Of a DNA stretch of 64,000 nucleotides, positions 15,669 through 25,195 are shown piece after piece. The notes under the pieces were generated by a model. That model was not told the origin of the DNA, searched no databases, and saw only the letters and a list, made by a program, of their open reading frames with translations. This DNA is from Pseudomonas botevensis (GTDB lineage: Bacteria; Pseudomonadota; Gammaproteobacteria; Pseudomonadales; Pseudomonadaceae), in the NCBI RefSeq assembly GCF_019145475.1, contig NZ_JAHTKI010000009.1:124001-188000 (forward strand), given 5' to 3'. Within the stretch, counting starts at the first letter, position 1. The number at the start of each line of letters is the position of its first letter. Position numbers and translations under genes: made by a program.

Positions 15669-15865
15669 ATTAATGCTGTCATAAGTAGGATATTTTATCT
15701 TTCGCTTGTAGGGAATTTCGTAGGTGATTGAAAGCGAGCACTTTGCAGTCGTTCTCAAGCGGAAATGGAGCATCGGTTTCGAGTCGGCGTAGCCCGTCCC
15801 AGCCCTCGGTGGCAGTCGGAGCAAATGGCTGCCACTGAGGGCCCCGCCAACCGCTATTCAAGGCT

Positions 15866-16822
15866 TCACAAACCGTAATTGCGCCACTCTCCAGGCGTCT
15901 GCCCCACCTGTGTCTTGAACAACCGAACAAAGAAGCTCACGTTTTCATACCCCACTTCGTAAGCGATCGACTTGACCGACATGCCACTGGAAAGCAGCAG
16001 TTTTTTCGCCTTGTCGATCCGCACTTTTTGCAGATAAACGTTGGGCGACAGCCTGGTCGCCAGTTGGAATCGACGCTTGAGGGTGCGTTCGGTCAGCCCG
16101 GCCTCGCGGGCCATTTGCGCCAGGCTGACGGCCTCGGCGTGGTGCGCTTCGATCCAGTCCTGAACCTTGAAGATCGCTTGATCCTGATGATTGCGGTGCC
16201 CCGGCAGGATCGGGCTCAAACGCTCCGGAGCGGAAACCAGCAGGTGCGTTGCGCACAGTTGGGCGAAGTGGTCACCGAGGTCCTGTGCGAGCATCTCCAG
16301 GAGTGCGTCGAAGCCGCCGCCGAGTGAACCGCTGCTCCAGATGCCTTCAGAGTGCATGAAGGATTGATGGGCGACGAAATCGTGTTGCGGGTAGCGTTTT
16401 TTCAGTTGCCGGGTGAACGCCCAGTGGGTCGCCAAAAGGCTGCCTTTGGCCAACCCGGCAGCGGCGACGTAGCAAGCGCCGGTGGTCATCGCCAGCACGC
16501 GCGCGCCATGCGCCTTGCGTGCCGCCAGCCATTGCAGTGTCTGTGGATCGGGTTCAAACCCTTGGGCGAGTCGAATGCCTTCAAGCGGAGGAATCACGAT
16601 CAGGTTGCAGTCGTCTGCATCGTTCAACGCCGCATCCGGTCGGATCAAATGACCGCTCGCCAGGCTGATGTCGGCACCGTCCACGGACAGTACGCGGATG
16701 GTGTAGCTTTGAGCGACGTCGAGGTGTCGTTCCAGCAAGGTGACGATGCGAAAGAAGTCCGTCGCCGAGAACACGCCCATGCCCCAGCAGCCGTCGTAGG
16801 CCAGAATCGCAACGTTGATCAT
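15866..16822 (-). CDS. GlxA-type transcription regulator (DJ-1/PfpI plus AraC HTH)
   Basis: This 318-residue protein has an N-terminal DJ-1/PfpI-like domain (MINVAILAYDGCWGMGVF through TTGACYVAAAGLAKG, residues about 1-170) and a C-terminal AraC helix-turn-helix domain (QMAREAGLTERTLKRRFQ, then VKSIAYEVGYENVSFFVRLF). This layout is that of GlxA/FtrA-like regulators. The start is the ATG at 16822, where the DJ-1 domain begins; a longer upstream frame has no family support. It is divergent from the alpha/beta hydrolase at 16935, which is a likely target. Confidence 0.9.
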   Translation of the reverse strand: MINVAILAYDGCWGMGVFSATDFFRIVTLLERHLDVAQSYTIRVLSVDGADISLASGHLIRPDAALNDADDCNLIVIPPLEGIRLAQGFEPDPQTLQWLAARKAHGARVLAMTTGACYVAAAGLAKGSLLATHWAFTRQLKKRYPQHDFVAHQSFMHSEGIWSSGSLGGGFDALLEMLAQDLGDHFAQLCATHLLVSAPERLSPILPGHRNHQDQAIFKVQDWIEAHHAEAVSLAQMAREAGLTERTLKRRFQLATRLSPNVYLQKVRIDKAKKLLLSSGMSVKSIAYEVGYENVSFFVRLFKTQVGQTPGEWRNYGL

Positions 16823-16934
16823 GAATTCTCCGTGGCCTGATCGGGCTATTGAATAACCCTTTAGAACATCGAACCTGAGCAACTGCAAGGATACGATCAG
16901 CAACACGTCGCGCAGCCCTACAAGGACAACATCC

Positions 16935-17732
16935 ATGCAACACGTTTCCACCCGGCAGCACTGGATCGATACACCAGAAGGCGCGCTGTTTGCGCAAAGC
17001 TGGAACAGCGATGAGGCGCATAACCCGCCGATCATCCTGCTCCACGATTCTCTCGGTTGCGTCGCCTTGTGGCGCGATTTTCCCGAACGGCTTGCACGGG
17101 CGACCGGACGCAAAGTCATTGCCTACGATCGGCTGGGTTTCGGACGTTCGGCACCTTATCCCGGCAAGTTGCCAGGGAGTTTCATCGCGGACGAGGCCAG
17201 GAGCGGCTTTCGTGCAGTTTGTGAACATTTCGATGTAAATCGGTTTGTCGTATTGGGTCACAGCGTTGGCGGGGGGATGGCGGTAAGTTGTGCAGCGGCG
17301 TTTCCGGGAAGATGCCAAGGCGTGATCACCGAGTCCGCACAAGCATTCGTCGAGCAGGCAACTTGTGACGGGATTCGTGAAGCCGAGCGCCAGTTTGCCT
17401 TGCCCGGCCAAATGGAGCGCTTGCACAAATACCACGGCGACAAGGCCCATTGGGTGCTGCGGGCATGGGTCGATACCTGGCTTTCGGATACGTTCAGCGA
17501 CTGGAGTCTGGACGAGCTGTTACAACAGGTTCGCTGCCCTGTGCTGGCGTTGCACGGTGATCGGGATGAGTACGGCTCCACCCGGCAACCCGAACGCATT
17601 GCGGCACGGGTCAACGGCCCGGCGAGCGTGCAGATTCTCGCGAATTGCGGGCATGTTCCGCACCGTGAGTTTCCGGATGCGGTGCTCGAGGTTCTATGCA
17701 CGTTTCCGCCGCTTCGAAATCGCGACACATAA
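16935..17732 (+). CDS. Alpha/beta hydrolase
   Basis: This 265-residue cytoplasmic enzyme has the alpha/beta-hydrolase fold: an oxyanion motif LLHDSLG (residues about 35-41), the nucleophile elbow GHSVGG (Ser near 110), the acid Asp in HGDRDEYG, and the catalytic His in NCGHVPHREF near the C-terminus. The substrate is unknown; the family includes esterases and peroxidases. It starts with AAGGACAACATCC before the ATG. It is transcribed divergently from the GlxA-type regulator and ends at a bidirectional terminator. Confidence 0.9.
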   Translation: MQHVSTRQHWIDTPEGALFAQSWNSDEAHNPPIILLHDSLGCVALWRDFPERLARATGRKVIAYDRLGFGRSAPYPGKLPGSFIADEARSGFRAVCEHFDVNRFVVLGHSVGGGMAVSCAAAFPGRCQGVITESAQAFVEQATCDGIREAERQFALPGQMERLHKYHGDKAHWVLRAWVDTWLSDTFSDWSLDELLQQVRCPVLALHGDRDEYGSTRQPERIAARVNGPASVQILANCGHVPHREFPDAVLEVLCTFPPLRNRDT

Positions 17733-17758
17733 AAAAACGCCCTGACGGGCGCTTTTTT
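17731..17758. terminator. Bidirectional intrinsic terminator
   Basis: CGCCC-TGAC-GGGCG is flanked by a run of A on the left and T on the right. It overlaps the hydrolase stop codon and serves both this gene and the convergent glycosyltransferase gene. Confidence 0.85.
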
Positions 17759-17785
17759 ATGGCTTGAGGAAACATCCGCTCGGAT

Positions 17786-19582
17786 TCAGTTCCATGAGCC
17801 TTGTGGACGGTTCGCTCGAATGTAGTCGGCGAATGGATCGCTGTTCGCAATTGCGACACCATGTTCGGCAAGGTACACGTCAGGCTTGAAGTCCGGACGT
17901 GGAGGCTGTGGGTTGATGCCGCTGGCCCATGTGCGTACGTAGCGTTGTACTGTCTGCTCGGTGTTGCCGTCCGGCGAGTTGAACAAACCGGAATCGAGGA
18001 TGGTTTTGACATCCTGTTTTTCCTGCTGAGCTCGAGTAGCGGCGTTGGCGCCAATGGATTCAAGCTCTGCCACGTATTTGTCCATGTCGAAGTAGGCAGC
18101 AGATGCCTCATGGCTTCGATTGACTGCTTGTTCATACAACTCGCTGGAGTCGGCCAGCGCGAATATTTTCTGAACTGCGCTATCGACATCGAGATAGTCG
18201 GCGATGCACGACTCGCGCAATCCGCAAGAGGACAGGAAGTCCGAAATGCCTGTCGCCTTGTCGAAGCAAAGTACTGGCAGACGGGCGCCCATGGCGTCGA
18301 TGGCGACGTTGGGTAGTGGGTCGAGTCGCGACGAGATAAACAGCAGGTCGGCTTCTTCGTAAGCGGTTTCGATCGCGGATGTTTCATCCAGCATCACAAA
18401 ACGGTCTTTTAGCCCTGAACGCTTGATCTGGTCTGCGAGGTAAACCGAGTAACCATCTTCCACATCAGGGTTGTAGCCTTTGCCGATCCAGACAAAGCGA
18501 AACTTTTCGCCACCAGGTGTAAGCATTGTCTTGATGGCGGACTGAATGAAAAGGTCTGCGCCTTTACGGAAGTTGACATAGCCGGCACCGAGAATAACGA
18601 ACTTTCTGTCGGTATCCGTGGTAGGACGCATTTTGTTGCGCAGGTAGTCGGATTCGCTTTGGGCCTTTTCCTTGCTCGGCGCTTGTTTTGGCAGTGCGCA
18701 GTGCCCTTGAGGAATGATATGGGCCGACAGGGGCTGCAGGGCAGGGCACGAGTCCTGCGCGCTTTCCCAGGTCAGGTCTGCGGAGAACACCAGATCGCTG
18801 GACCATAGTTTGGCGTCGGAGAACAGCATGTTCGAATTCGGATAAGCGGAAGCGAACTCATGGATCAAAGGAATGGCAGGAACATAGTGCCGAGCCAGTG
18901 GTTCCAGAACCACTCGGCATTCCATGCTGTTGACCAGTGCAAACTTGAACTTGAAGTCTTTGCACAACTTTTCAATAGCAAGTGGCGTGTATTGGACGTT
19001 GTTCTTCAATCGAGCGCTCGCCATTGTAGCGACGGCCGCCGTTTCAAAGGCTTCAAGCAGTGGACCATCGCCCAGGATCAAGGCGACCACGTTGTATTGG
19101 CTGGACAGGCGTTGTACAAGGTTTAGCGCAAGGATCGGCGCTCCCGAGCGCGACGCCTCATGGCTGACAACCATGACGGTTTCCCGCGCGGGATCGTATG
19201 CGCGGGTCGCGGAAAACCTGATTTCAGGAACGGTAACGATTCGCCAGCTTTCCTGGTGGCCGTGATTCAGGTAGTGAGCAACAGGGTCGACGGCGGTTCC
19301 AAGATCCGGGTTGAGCTTGAGATAGATCGCAGCATCAAAGTTGGCAGGCAATGCGACCTTGCCACGTTTTGCAGGAGTAGCAGACGCTGGTTTGGTTGGC
19401 GCCGACTGGGTGACGACTGGCTCGATAACTTCCGGCGTATTAGCGGCAACTTCAATGGCTGTCGGCTTGGCAGGATTCGATGGCTCGCTTGCCAACTTGG
19501 GTGACAGGTCAGGGGTTCGCAGGTTTTCTGATTGTTTATTAGAAAACTTGAGAAGTTTTGATAAGAAGCGGTTGCGAGCCAA
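17786..19582 (-). CDS. Glycosyltransferase (GT-B fold, family 4-like)
   Basis: This 598-residue protein has a variable, probably disordered N-terminal 90 residues rich in Pro, Ala and Thr, then a GT-B core. The first Rossmann domain begins VMVVSHEASRSGAPILALN (about 150), and the second contains GAGYVNFRKGADLFIQSAI and FVWIGKGY, with the donor-binding stretch LLFISSRLDPLPNVAIDAMG. Such enzymes add sugars to surface polysaccharide or protein. The start is a TTG at 19582 with AAGGA 7 nt upstream. No other glycan genes adjoin it, so the acceptor is unknown. Confidence 0.85.
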   Translation of the reverse strand: MARNRFLSKLLKFSNKQSENLRTPDLSPKLASEPSNPAKPTAIEVAANTPEVIEPVVTQSAPTKPASATPAKRGKVALPANFDAAIYLKLNPDLGTAVDPVAHYLNHGHQESWRIVTVPEIRFSATRAYDPARETVMVVSHEASRSGAPILALNLVQRLSSQYNVVALILGDGPLLEAFETAAVATMASARLKNNVQYTPLAIEKLCKDFKFKFALVNSMECRVVLEPLARHYVPAIPLIHEFASAYPNSNMLFSDAKLWSSDLVFSADLTWESAQDSCPALQPLSAHIIPQGHCALPKQAPSKEKAQSESDYLRNKMRPTTDTDRKFVILGAGYVNFRKGADLFIQSAIKTMLTPGGEKFRFVWIGKGYNPDVEDGYSVYLADQIKRSGLKDRFVMLDETSAIETAYEEADLLFISSRLDPLPNVAIDAMGARLPVLCFDKATGISDFLSSCGLRESCIADYLDVDSAVQKIFALADSSELYEQAVNRSHEASAAYFDMDKYVAELESIGANAATRAQQEKQDVKTILDSGLFNSPDGNTEQTVQRYVRTWASGINPQPPRPDFKPDVYLAEHGVAIANSDPFADYIRANRPQGSWN

Positions 19583-20022
19583 GATCTATTCCTTTTAGTT
19601 AAGCTATTTCAAGGACGAAGGTTCGTCCGCGTATCTTTCGTTCCAAGAGCGGTACTGGAGTCTTCCCGAAACCAGCATGCATTCTTGTCATTTACCAATA
19701 CCCAGACATGCCAGCATGTGTTGGCATCAACCGCACTTCTTCGTCAACCGAGCGGGGTCGGTGCTATCCCGCCGGGTAGACCATGATACACATCTTGTAC
19801 AGTTTTCTGATGAATCCTCCCGAGGATTGTCCATATTTTTTTCACATTTGTATTGAAAACGTTACGATTTTGCGTGCGTTTTTTGGCGCCAATAATTTGA
19901 ACGCTGCTTTCGCGGCTCAACCTGAACGAATGCTGTCGCTCAGGCATGTTTCATGTTCTGTTCATGCCTATGGCCCAGAATGAAGCCGGATCCAGCCAAG
20001 CCATGAGACGAAGGTGCTGAAG
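19583..20022. other. Intergenic stretch, promoter region
   Basis: About 440 nt between the divergent glycosyltransferase and lipoprotein genes; it must contain both promoters. It is fairly AT-rich. No gene with a ribosome binding site and no strong hairpin was seen. Confidence 0.4.
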
Positions 20023-20223
20023 ATGAATTCGAAGTTGCTCAAGATACTGGCGATAGCTGCGGTGTCATTGCTCAGCGCCTGTTCAGGCGTGACCACCAGC
20101 AGTTGTTTTTCCGCCAACTGCCAGTCACTGGATGGCCGTAATGCCAATAAGTTCAGTTTTGGTACAAATGCGATCGGCAACAATTTCAACGAATACAGTT
20201 CTGGCCTGTTGCATGACGATTAA
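20023..20223 (+). CDS. Small lipoprotein
   Basis: This 66-residue protein has a lipoprotein signal peptide (MNSKLLKILAIAAVSLL) ending in a lipobox LLSAC with the lipidated Cys at residue 20. The mature part is short, Ser/Asn-rich and has two more Cys (SSCFSANCQ). I chose the ATG at 20023 with AAGG 8 nt upstream. The role is unknown. It is followed directly by a strong terminator. Confidence 0.75.
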   Translation: MNSKLLKILAIAAVSLLSACSGVTTSSCFSANCQSLDGRNANKFSFGTNAIGNNFNEYSSGLLHDD

Positions 20224-20251
20224 AAAGGGCGCCCGTGAAGGGCGCCCTTTT
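20223..20251. terminator. Bidirectional intrinsic terminator
   Basis: AAAAGGGCGCCC-GTGAA-GGGCGCCCTTTT is a perfect hairpin with A and T flanks, located between the convergent lipoprotein and PheC-like genes. Confidence 0.88.
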
Positions 20252-20295
20252 GATTTTGCTCTTGGCGTTGGCCATTCACGTGCCCTGGGCCATGC

Positions 20296-21087
20296 TCACT
20301 GCGCCGCTGGCACGGCAATCCATTCGCCCAGCACTTTCTGATATTTGCCGGTGACCTTGCTCAGGTGCAGCCACTGGTCGACGTAGAGTTTCCAGCTGAT
20401 GTCATCGCGCGGCAGCAGGTAGGCCTTTTCACCGTACTGCATGTACTGCTCCGGATTGACCGCGCACAGGCCGGGTTTGAGCTTTTGCTGATAACGCGCT
20501 TCCGATGCGTCGGTGATCATCACGTCGGCCTTGTTGTCGAGCAGTTGCTGGAAGATCGTCACGTTGTCGTGCAGGGCCAGTTGCGCCTTGGGCAGGAAGG
20601 CGTGGACGAAGGCTTCGTTGGTGCCGCCGGCCGGCTCGACCAGGCGTACGCCGGGCTGGTTGATCTGTTCGAGGGTCTGGTATTTCGACTGATCGGCGCA
20701 GCGCACCAGCGGGATCTTGCCGTCGACATCGAGCGTGTTGCTGAAGAAGGCTTTTTTCTGCCGCTCCAGAGTCACCGAAATCCCGCCCATGGCGATGTCG
20801 CACTTGCCGGCCTGCATGTCCGGCATCAGGGTTTTCCAGGTGGTCTGCACCCACTCGACCTTGACCCCGAGGCTGTCGGCCAGAGAGCGGGCCATGGCGA
20901 TGTCGATGCCCTCGTAGTCGCCGTCCTCGCGCTTGAAGGTGTAGGGCTTGTAGTCGCCGGTGGTGCAGACGCGCAGTTCGCCCTGTTGCTGGACGCTGTC
21001 CAGGTGCGAGACCGGTTCCTGTGCCTGAGCGGCGCCAGCCAGGGTCAGCAGAGCGCAGAAGATCATCGTGCTTTTTGGAATTGTCAT
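20296..21087 (-). CDS. pheC: Periplasmic cyclohexadienyl dehydratase-like protein (PheC family)
   Basis: This 263-residue protein is an exported member of the solute-binding fold. The signal peptide is residues 1-22 (cleavage after AQA). Its sequence follows P. aeruginosa PheC closely through RVCTTGDYKPYTF, DIAMGGISVTLERQKKAFFS, GGTNEAFV, DNVTIFQQLLDNKADVMITD and AEKAYLLPRD-type segments (here GEKAYLLPRDD). PheC converts prephenate or arogenate to phenylpyruvate or phenylalanine in the periplasm. A plain amino-acid binding protein is the alternative, but no permease or ATPase genes adjoin it. The symbol is given by similarity from memory. Confidence 0.75.
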   Translation of the reverse strand: MTIPKSTMIFCALLTLAGAAQAQEPVSHLDSVQQQGELRVCTTGDYKPYTFKREDGDYEGIDIAMARSLADSLGVKVEWVQTTWKTLMPDMQAGKCDIAMGGISVTLERQKKAFFSNTLDVDGKIPLVRCADQSKYQTLEQINQPGVRLVEPAGGTNEAFVHAFLPKAQLALHDNVTIFQQLLDNKADVMITDASEARYQQKLKPGLCAVNPEQYMQYGEKAYLLPRDDISWKLYVDQWLHLSKVTGKYQKVLGEWIAVPAAQ

Positions 21088-21146
21088 GGGGATCGGGCTT
21101 GTGCAGTGGGAGTGCGGGCCAGTGTAGTGAAAGCGTTCGCCGGGTG

Positions 21147-22022
21147 TCATCCCGGATCCGGGCTCAACGTTCCCAGCCAGGCCACCAGTCCCACGATCAG
21201 CAGCGCAATGCCCAGTTCCACCGACACGCTGCGACGCAAGGCATTGGCCGCCACTTGATGCTGCCCCTCGCGCAACGACCGCTCCAGCAACGGCCCAAGG
21301 TGGAAGCGGTTCAACGCCGCTAGAACCAGCATGCCCGCAAACAGCAGAACCTTGAGCGCCAGCAGAATCCCGTAAGTGCCGAGCAGGACTTCGCCCAGTT
21401 TCGGGCCGATGATGAACAGGTAATTCACCACGCCGGTTGCCGTGAGAACGAGCACAATCGCCGCGCCGACACCCTCGAAGCGCTTGACGGAATTGACCAG
21501 CAAACCAATGTGCGCAGCGCTGAACAGTGCGTCGAGCCGCGACATCCATACCAGCGCCAACATGGCACCCAGCCACGCACCTGCCGCGAGCAGGTGCAGG
21601 ATGTCGCTGAGCAGGTGCCACGCGTTATCCATCGCCCCGTGTCCGCTCCAGGCCAGAGAGGCGAGGGCGAGTGCGCCGGCTATCGAGGCAAGCCACAACC
21701 CCGGCCTGATCATCGCGACGATCAGCGCAATCATCCGCACCGTCCACGCCAGCCCGGCGTCCGTTTCCAGCAACATCATTTGCAGGTGCGGCCATAGCGC
21801 TGCGATCTGCGTTTCGCCACTCATGGCGCTGGTCATCAGCACCAATCCAGCCACTGACAGCAGCGCACCGAGCAACGCCATCCCGCCCAGCATCGGGCGA
21901 AACGGCAATACGGCGTCCGTCCCTTTCGCGCTGTACAATCCAAACAGCGCGACCCCGAACAGCAGCAGTAAATCCACGTACAACGCCAGACGCAGGAGGA
22001 TGTTGATCAGATCGGCCATCAC
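21147..22022 (-). CDS. copD: Copper resistance inner-membrane protein CopD
   Basis: This 291-residue protein is highly hydrophobic with about eight membrane helices, and matches the CopD family in its N-terminal LINILLRLALYVDLLLLFG and the HLLAAGAWLGAM helix with conserved His. CopD moves copper across the inner membrane together with periplasmic CopC. It is the last gene of copABCD and starts directly at the end of copC (stop at 22023, start at 22022). A short gap and the PheC-like gene follow. Confidence 0.9.
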   Translation of the reverse strand: MMADLINILLRLALYVDLLLLFGVALFGLYSAKGTDAVLPFRPMLGGMALLGALLSVAGLVLMTSAMSGETQIAALWPHLQMMLLETDAGLAWTVRMIALIVAMIRPGLWLASIAGALALASLAWSGHGAMDNAWHLLSDILHLLAAGAWLGAMLALVWMSRLDALFSAAHIGLLVNSVKRFEGVGAAIVLVLTATGVVNYLFIIGPKLGEVLLGTYGILLALKVLLFAGMLVLAALNRFHLGPLLERSLREGQHQVAANALRRSVSVELGIALLIVGLVAWLGTLSPDPG

Positions 22023-22397
22023 TCACTTCACTTTGAAGGTGATGTTGCCGGTGATCGGGTGGGTGTCGGACGACACCGCGCGCCATTCGACCTTGTAAGT
22101 GCCGGCGGACAGCGGCGCGAGTGGAGTGACGAGCATGGTTTTCGGGTCGTTGCCGGCGCTGACTCGGGCTTTCATCGGCATGGGGGAGTGGGCCATGCCG
22201 GGCATTTCGGTCATCAGCAGTTTGGCGCCGGAGAACTGGGTCATCAGGTTCTCCGAGAAGTGCAGTTCGATTTTTTCGGGGGCTGCGCCATCCGCGCCTT
22301 CGGTCGGGGTCGACGTGAGCAGTTTCGGATGGGCCTGGGCCAGGGTGCTCAGGAGCAGGCTGGCGGCGAGTACTACGGCGGTTTTCAAGGTGCGCAT
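22023..22397 (-). CDS. copC: Periplasmic copper-binding protein CopC
   Basis: This 124-residue protein has a Sec signal peptide ending in AQA, so the mature protein begins with His (HPKLLTSTP), the N-terminal ligand of the CopC Cu(II) site. The other ligands are visible in the C-terminal SSDTHPITG (Asp and His). The Met-rich loop MTEMPGMAHSPMPM may bind Cu(I). It is next to copD and downstream of copB in the usual ABCD order. Confidence 0.93.
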   Translation of the reverse strand: MRTLKTAVVLAASLLLSTLAQAHPKLLTSTPTEGADGAAPEKIELHFSENLMTQFSGAKLLMTEMPGMAHSPMPMKARVSAGNDPKTMLVTPLAPLSAGTYKVEWRAVSSDTHPITGNITFKVK

Positions 22398-22452
22398 GCA
22401 AGACCTCTTTGCCGCTCTTCGGCGGCGGTTTTCAGGGATGGATTGATCGGGG

Positions 22453-23322
22453 TCAGAACCACAGCCGCACGCCGAGCACGAGGCGCGTTTCGCTGCGATC
22501 TTCGCCGTCCTCCCGTGCGAAATCGGCGGTGTTGCCGTAGGTGCGGTTCCACGTCACGCCGATGTAGGGCGCGAATTCGCGGCGGATTTCATAACGCAGG
22601 CGCAGGCCGGCCTCGGTGTTGGACAGGCCGGCGCCAATGCCCCGTTGCGGGTCGTTTTTCCCGTAGACGTTGAGTTCGGCGGTCGGCTGCAGGATCAAGC
22701 GGTTGGTCAGCAGAATGTCGTAGTCGCCCTCCAGGCGTACGGCTGACTGACCGCCTTCGCCGATGAACGCCGTGGCCTCGGCCTCGAAGTTGTACAGCGC
22801 CATGCCCTGCAAGCCGAAGGCGGCCCAGGTTTGCGGAGCGCCGGGTTTGAAGTCCTGGCGCACGCCGCTGACCACGTCCCACCATGGCGAGATTGCGTGC
22901 CCCCACAAGGCCTGGATTTCCGCGTCTTCGGTCTTGCCGTTGCTGCGTTCGCCTTCGGAGCGCAGCCACAGGCGATCGATGTCGCCGCCAATCCAGCCGG
23001 ACAGGTCCCAGGCCAGGGTGCCGGCGGTGTCGGCGTCTTGCCATTCGAGCTTGTCGGCGAGGAAGTAACTGTTAATTGCGCTGTCATGCACCTGATGCCC
23101 GCCGGGGCTGGTGAACACAGCGGCGCGGTCGGCATGGGTCAGCGCCGCAATCGGCGTGCGGCTTTCGCTGGGGGCGGCGGGCTGCATCCCGCCGTCGTCC
23201 ATGCCTTGCAGGGCGGAATGATCCATGCCGGACATCTGGCTGTGATCCATGTCCGGCATGTCGCTGGCGGCCATGGTCGTACTGCCGACGAACAACAGGG
23301 TAAGCGCGGTGAATCGAGTCAT
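22453..23322 (-). CDS. copB: Copper resistance outer-membrane protein CopB
   Basis: This 289-residue protein has a signal peptide ([19 protein letters not shown]), a Met/His/Asp-rich segment ([20 protein letters not shown]) and a C-terminal beta barrel ending in LGVRLWF, with terminal Phe as in outer-membrane proteins. It has the family stretches [20 protein letters not shown] and [21 protein letters not shown] start at 23322 because AAGGGG lies 6 nt upstream; an ATG at 23337 overlapping the copA stop is the alternative. The Met-rich region is shorter than in the plasmid-borne P. syringae protein. Confidence 0.92.
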   Translation of the reverse strand: MTRFTALTLLFVGSTTMAASDMPDMDHSQMSGMDHSALQGMDDGGMQPAAPSESRTPIAALTHADRAAVFTSPGGHQVHDSAINSYFLADKLEWQDADTAGTLAWDLSGWIGGDIDRLWLRSEGERSNGKTEDAEIQALWGHAISPWWDVVSGVRQDFKPGAPQTWAAFGLQGMALYNFEAEATAFIGEGGQSAVRLEGDYDILLTNRLILQPTAELNVYGKNDPQRGIGAGLSNTEAGLRLRYEIRREFAPYIGVTWNRTYGNTADFAREDGEDRSETRLVLGVRLWF

Positions 23323-23333
23323 GATCGGCCCCT

Positions 23334-25031
23334 TCATTCTTCCACCCGGACTTCACGGAACATGCCCGTCTCCATGTGGTACAGGAGATGGCAGTGATAG
23401 GCCCAGCGCCCGAGTGCGTCGGCGGTGACGCGGTAGCTGCGGCGGGTGCCGGGCGGCATGTCGATGGTGTGTTTGCGCACCTGGAAATCGCCGTTTTCGT
23501 CCTCCAGATCGCTCCACAAACCGTGCAGGTGAATGGGGTGGGTCATCATCGTGTCGTTGACCAGCACCAGGCGGATTCGCTCGCCGTACTTGAGGCGCAG
23601 CGGCTCGGCGTCGGAAAACTTCACGCCGTTGAACGACCAGGCGAATTTCTCCATGTGGCCGGTCAGGTGCAGTTCGAGGGTGCGGCTCGGCTCGCGGCCG
23701 TCAGGGTCTTCGAAGGTGCTGCGCAGGTCGGCGTAGGTCAGCGCCCGACGGCCGTTGTTGCGCAGGCCGAGGCCGGGGTCGTTGAGCTTCGGCGCGGGGC
23801 TCATGGCTTGCATGTCCACCAGCGGGTTGTCCTGTTCGCTGTCGGGGTGCGCCTGCATCGATCCCATGGCGGAGTGATCCATCGCGCTCATGTCCATGGC
23901 GCCGTGATCCATACCGCCCATGCCCATGTCGTCCATGGTGACCAACGGGCGTGGGTCCAGCGGCGGAATGGCTGCCGAAACGCCGGCCCGGGTGGCGAGG
24001 GTGCCTCGGGCGTAGCCGGTTCGGTCCATGGACTGGGCGAACAGGGTGTAGACGTCGGCGTCCGGCTCGACGATCACGTCATAGGTTTCCGCCACGGCGA
24101 TGCGCAGCTCATCGACGCTGACCGGTTTGACGTGCAGGCCATCGGCGGCGACCACGGTCATTTTCAGCCCCGGGATGCGCACGTCGAAGTAGCTCATGGC
24201 CGAGCCATTGATCAGGCGCAGGCGCAGTTTTTCGCCGGGGCGGAACAGGCCGGTCCAGTTGGTATCGGGGGTGTGGCCGTTGATCAGGAAGGTGTAAGTG
24301 GCGCCACTGACGTCGGCGATGTCGGTGGGGTTCATGTTCATTTGCGCCCACATCCTGCGGTCGGCGACGGTCGCGCCCCAGCCGTTCTCGCTGACGTCAT
24401 GGATGAAATCGCCGACGGTGCGTTTGTGGAAGTTGTAGTAATCGGACTGCTGCTTCAGGGTCTTCATCAGGCTGGCCGGGTCTTCGTCGGTCCAGTCGCT
24501 GAGCATCACTACGTAGTCGCGGTCGTACTGGAACGGTTCCGGCTCCTTCGCATCGATCACCAGTGGTCCGTAGACGCCGGCCTGCTCCTGCAATCCGGAA
24601 TGGCTGTGATACCAGTAGGTGCCGTTCTGCCGGACCTTGAATTGGTAGACGTAGACGCCGCCCGGTTCGATGCCGTGGAAACTCAGGCCGGGCACGCCGT
24701 CCATGTTGGCCGGCAGCAGAATGCCGTGCCAGTGGATCGACGTACTGTCCTTGAGCCGGTTGCGAACTCGAAGTGTCACGGTGTCGCCTTCGCGCCAGCG
24801 CAGCAGCGGACCGGGCAGGCTGCCGTTGATGGTCAGTGCAGTACGCGGCTGGCCGGTGAAATTGACCGCTGTTTCGCCGATGAACAGCTCGAACTGCGTG
24901 CCGTTCAACTCGTTCACCTGGCCCGGACGGTTCAACGCCCAGACCGGCGTGTGCCACAGGCCGAGGCCGCCGAGCAGACCGCCGGCGGCCAGGCCTTTGA
25001 CGAAGGTGCGTCTTGAAGTGTTGGAATGCAT
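23334..25031 (-). CDS. copA: Multicopper oxidase CopA
   Basis: This 565-residue periplasmic oxidase has a Tat signal ([14 protein letters not shown]) for export after folding. The four copper-ligand motifs are visible: [22 protein letters not shown] and [13 protein letters not shown] Met/His-rich insert ([20 protein letters not shown], near residue 370) probably binds extra copper. It oxidises Cu(I) and sequesters copper. It is the first gene of copABCD. The start is placed at 25031, just before the Tat motif; a longer upstream frame has no support. No copRS sensor genes lie next to the operon. Confidence 0.94.
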   Translation of the reverse strand: MHSNTSRRTFVKGLAAGGLLGGLGLWHTPVWALNRPGQVNELNGTQFELFIGETAVNFTGQPRTALTINGSLPGPLLRWREGDTVTLRVRNRLKDSTSIHWHGILLPANMDGVPGLSFHGIEPGGVYVYQFKVRQNGTYWYHSHSGLQEQAGVYGPLVIDAKEPEPFQYDRDYVVMLSDWTDEDPASLMKTLKQQSDYYNFHKRTVGDFIHDVSENGWGATVADRRMWAQMNMNPTDIADVSGATYTFLINGHTPDTNWTGLFRPGEKLRLRLINGSAMSYFDVRIPGLKMTVVAADGLHVKPVSVDELRIAVAETYDVIVEPDADVYTLFAQSMDRTGYARGTLATRAGVSAAIPPLDPRPLVTMDDMGMGGMDHGAMDMSAMDHSAMGSMQAHPDSEQDNPLVDMQAMSPAPKLNDPGLGLRNNGRRALTYADLRSTFEDPDGREPSRTLELHLTGHMEKFAWSFNGVKFSDAEPLRLKYGERIRLVLVNDTMMTHPIHLHGLWSDLEDENGDFQVRKHTIDMPPGTRRSYRVTADALGRWAYHCHLLYHMETGMFREVRVEE

Positions 25032-25116
25032 GCGCGCTGAGTCCTCCCGAGCCGTCTGGTGTGTCACATGACGGGGGAGGCTAGCGACCGGCAGCTTTCA
25101 GTTGGCTGAGGTGCGG

Positions 25117-25133
25117 ATTACAGTTATGACAGG
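25117..25133 (-). promoter_or_regulatory. Candidate copper regulator site upstream of copA
   Basis: The plus-strand sequence ATTACAGTTATGACAGG lies about 90 nt upstream of copA. It holds two similar half-sites (TTACAG and TGACAG), nine bases apart start to start, resembling the ATGACA/TTACA elements bound by CopR/CusR-type regulators. This is a pattern guess only. Confidence 0.35.
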
Positions 25134-25195
25134 TTCAGGCAATGCGCGGGCGACCCCGCCCGGCGCATTGCCTGGCATCGTGGCGGTCAGGCGTC

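Noticed and set aside
23376..25016. Long plus-strand frame opposite copA
   Set aside because: Antisense shadow of copA, Val/Gly/His-rich with no family match.
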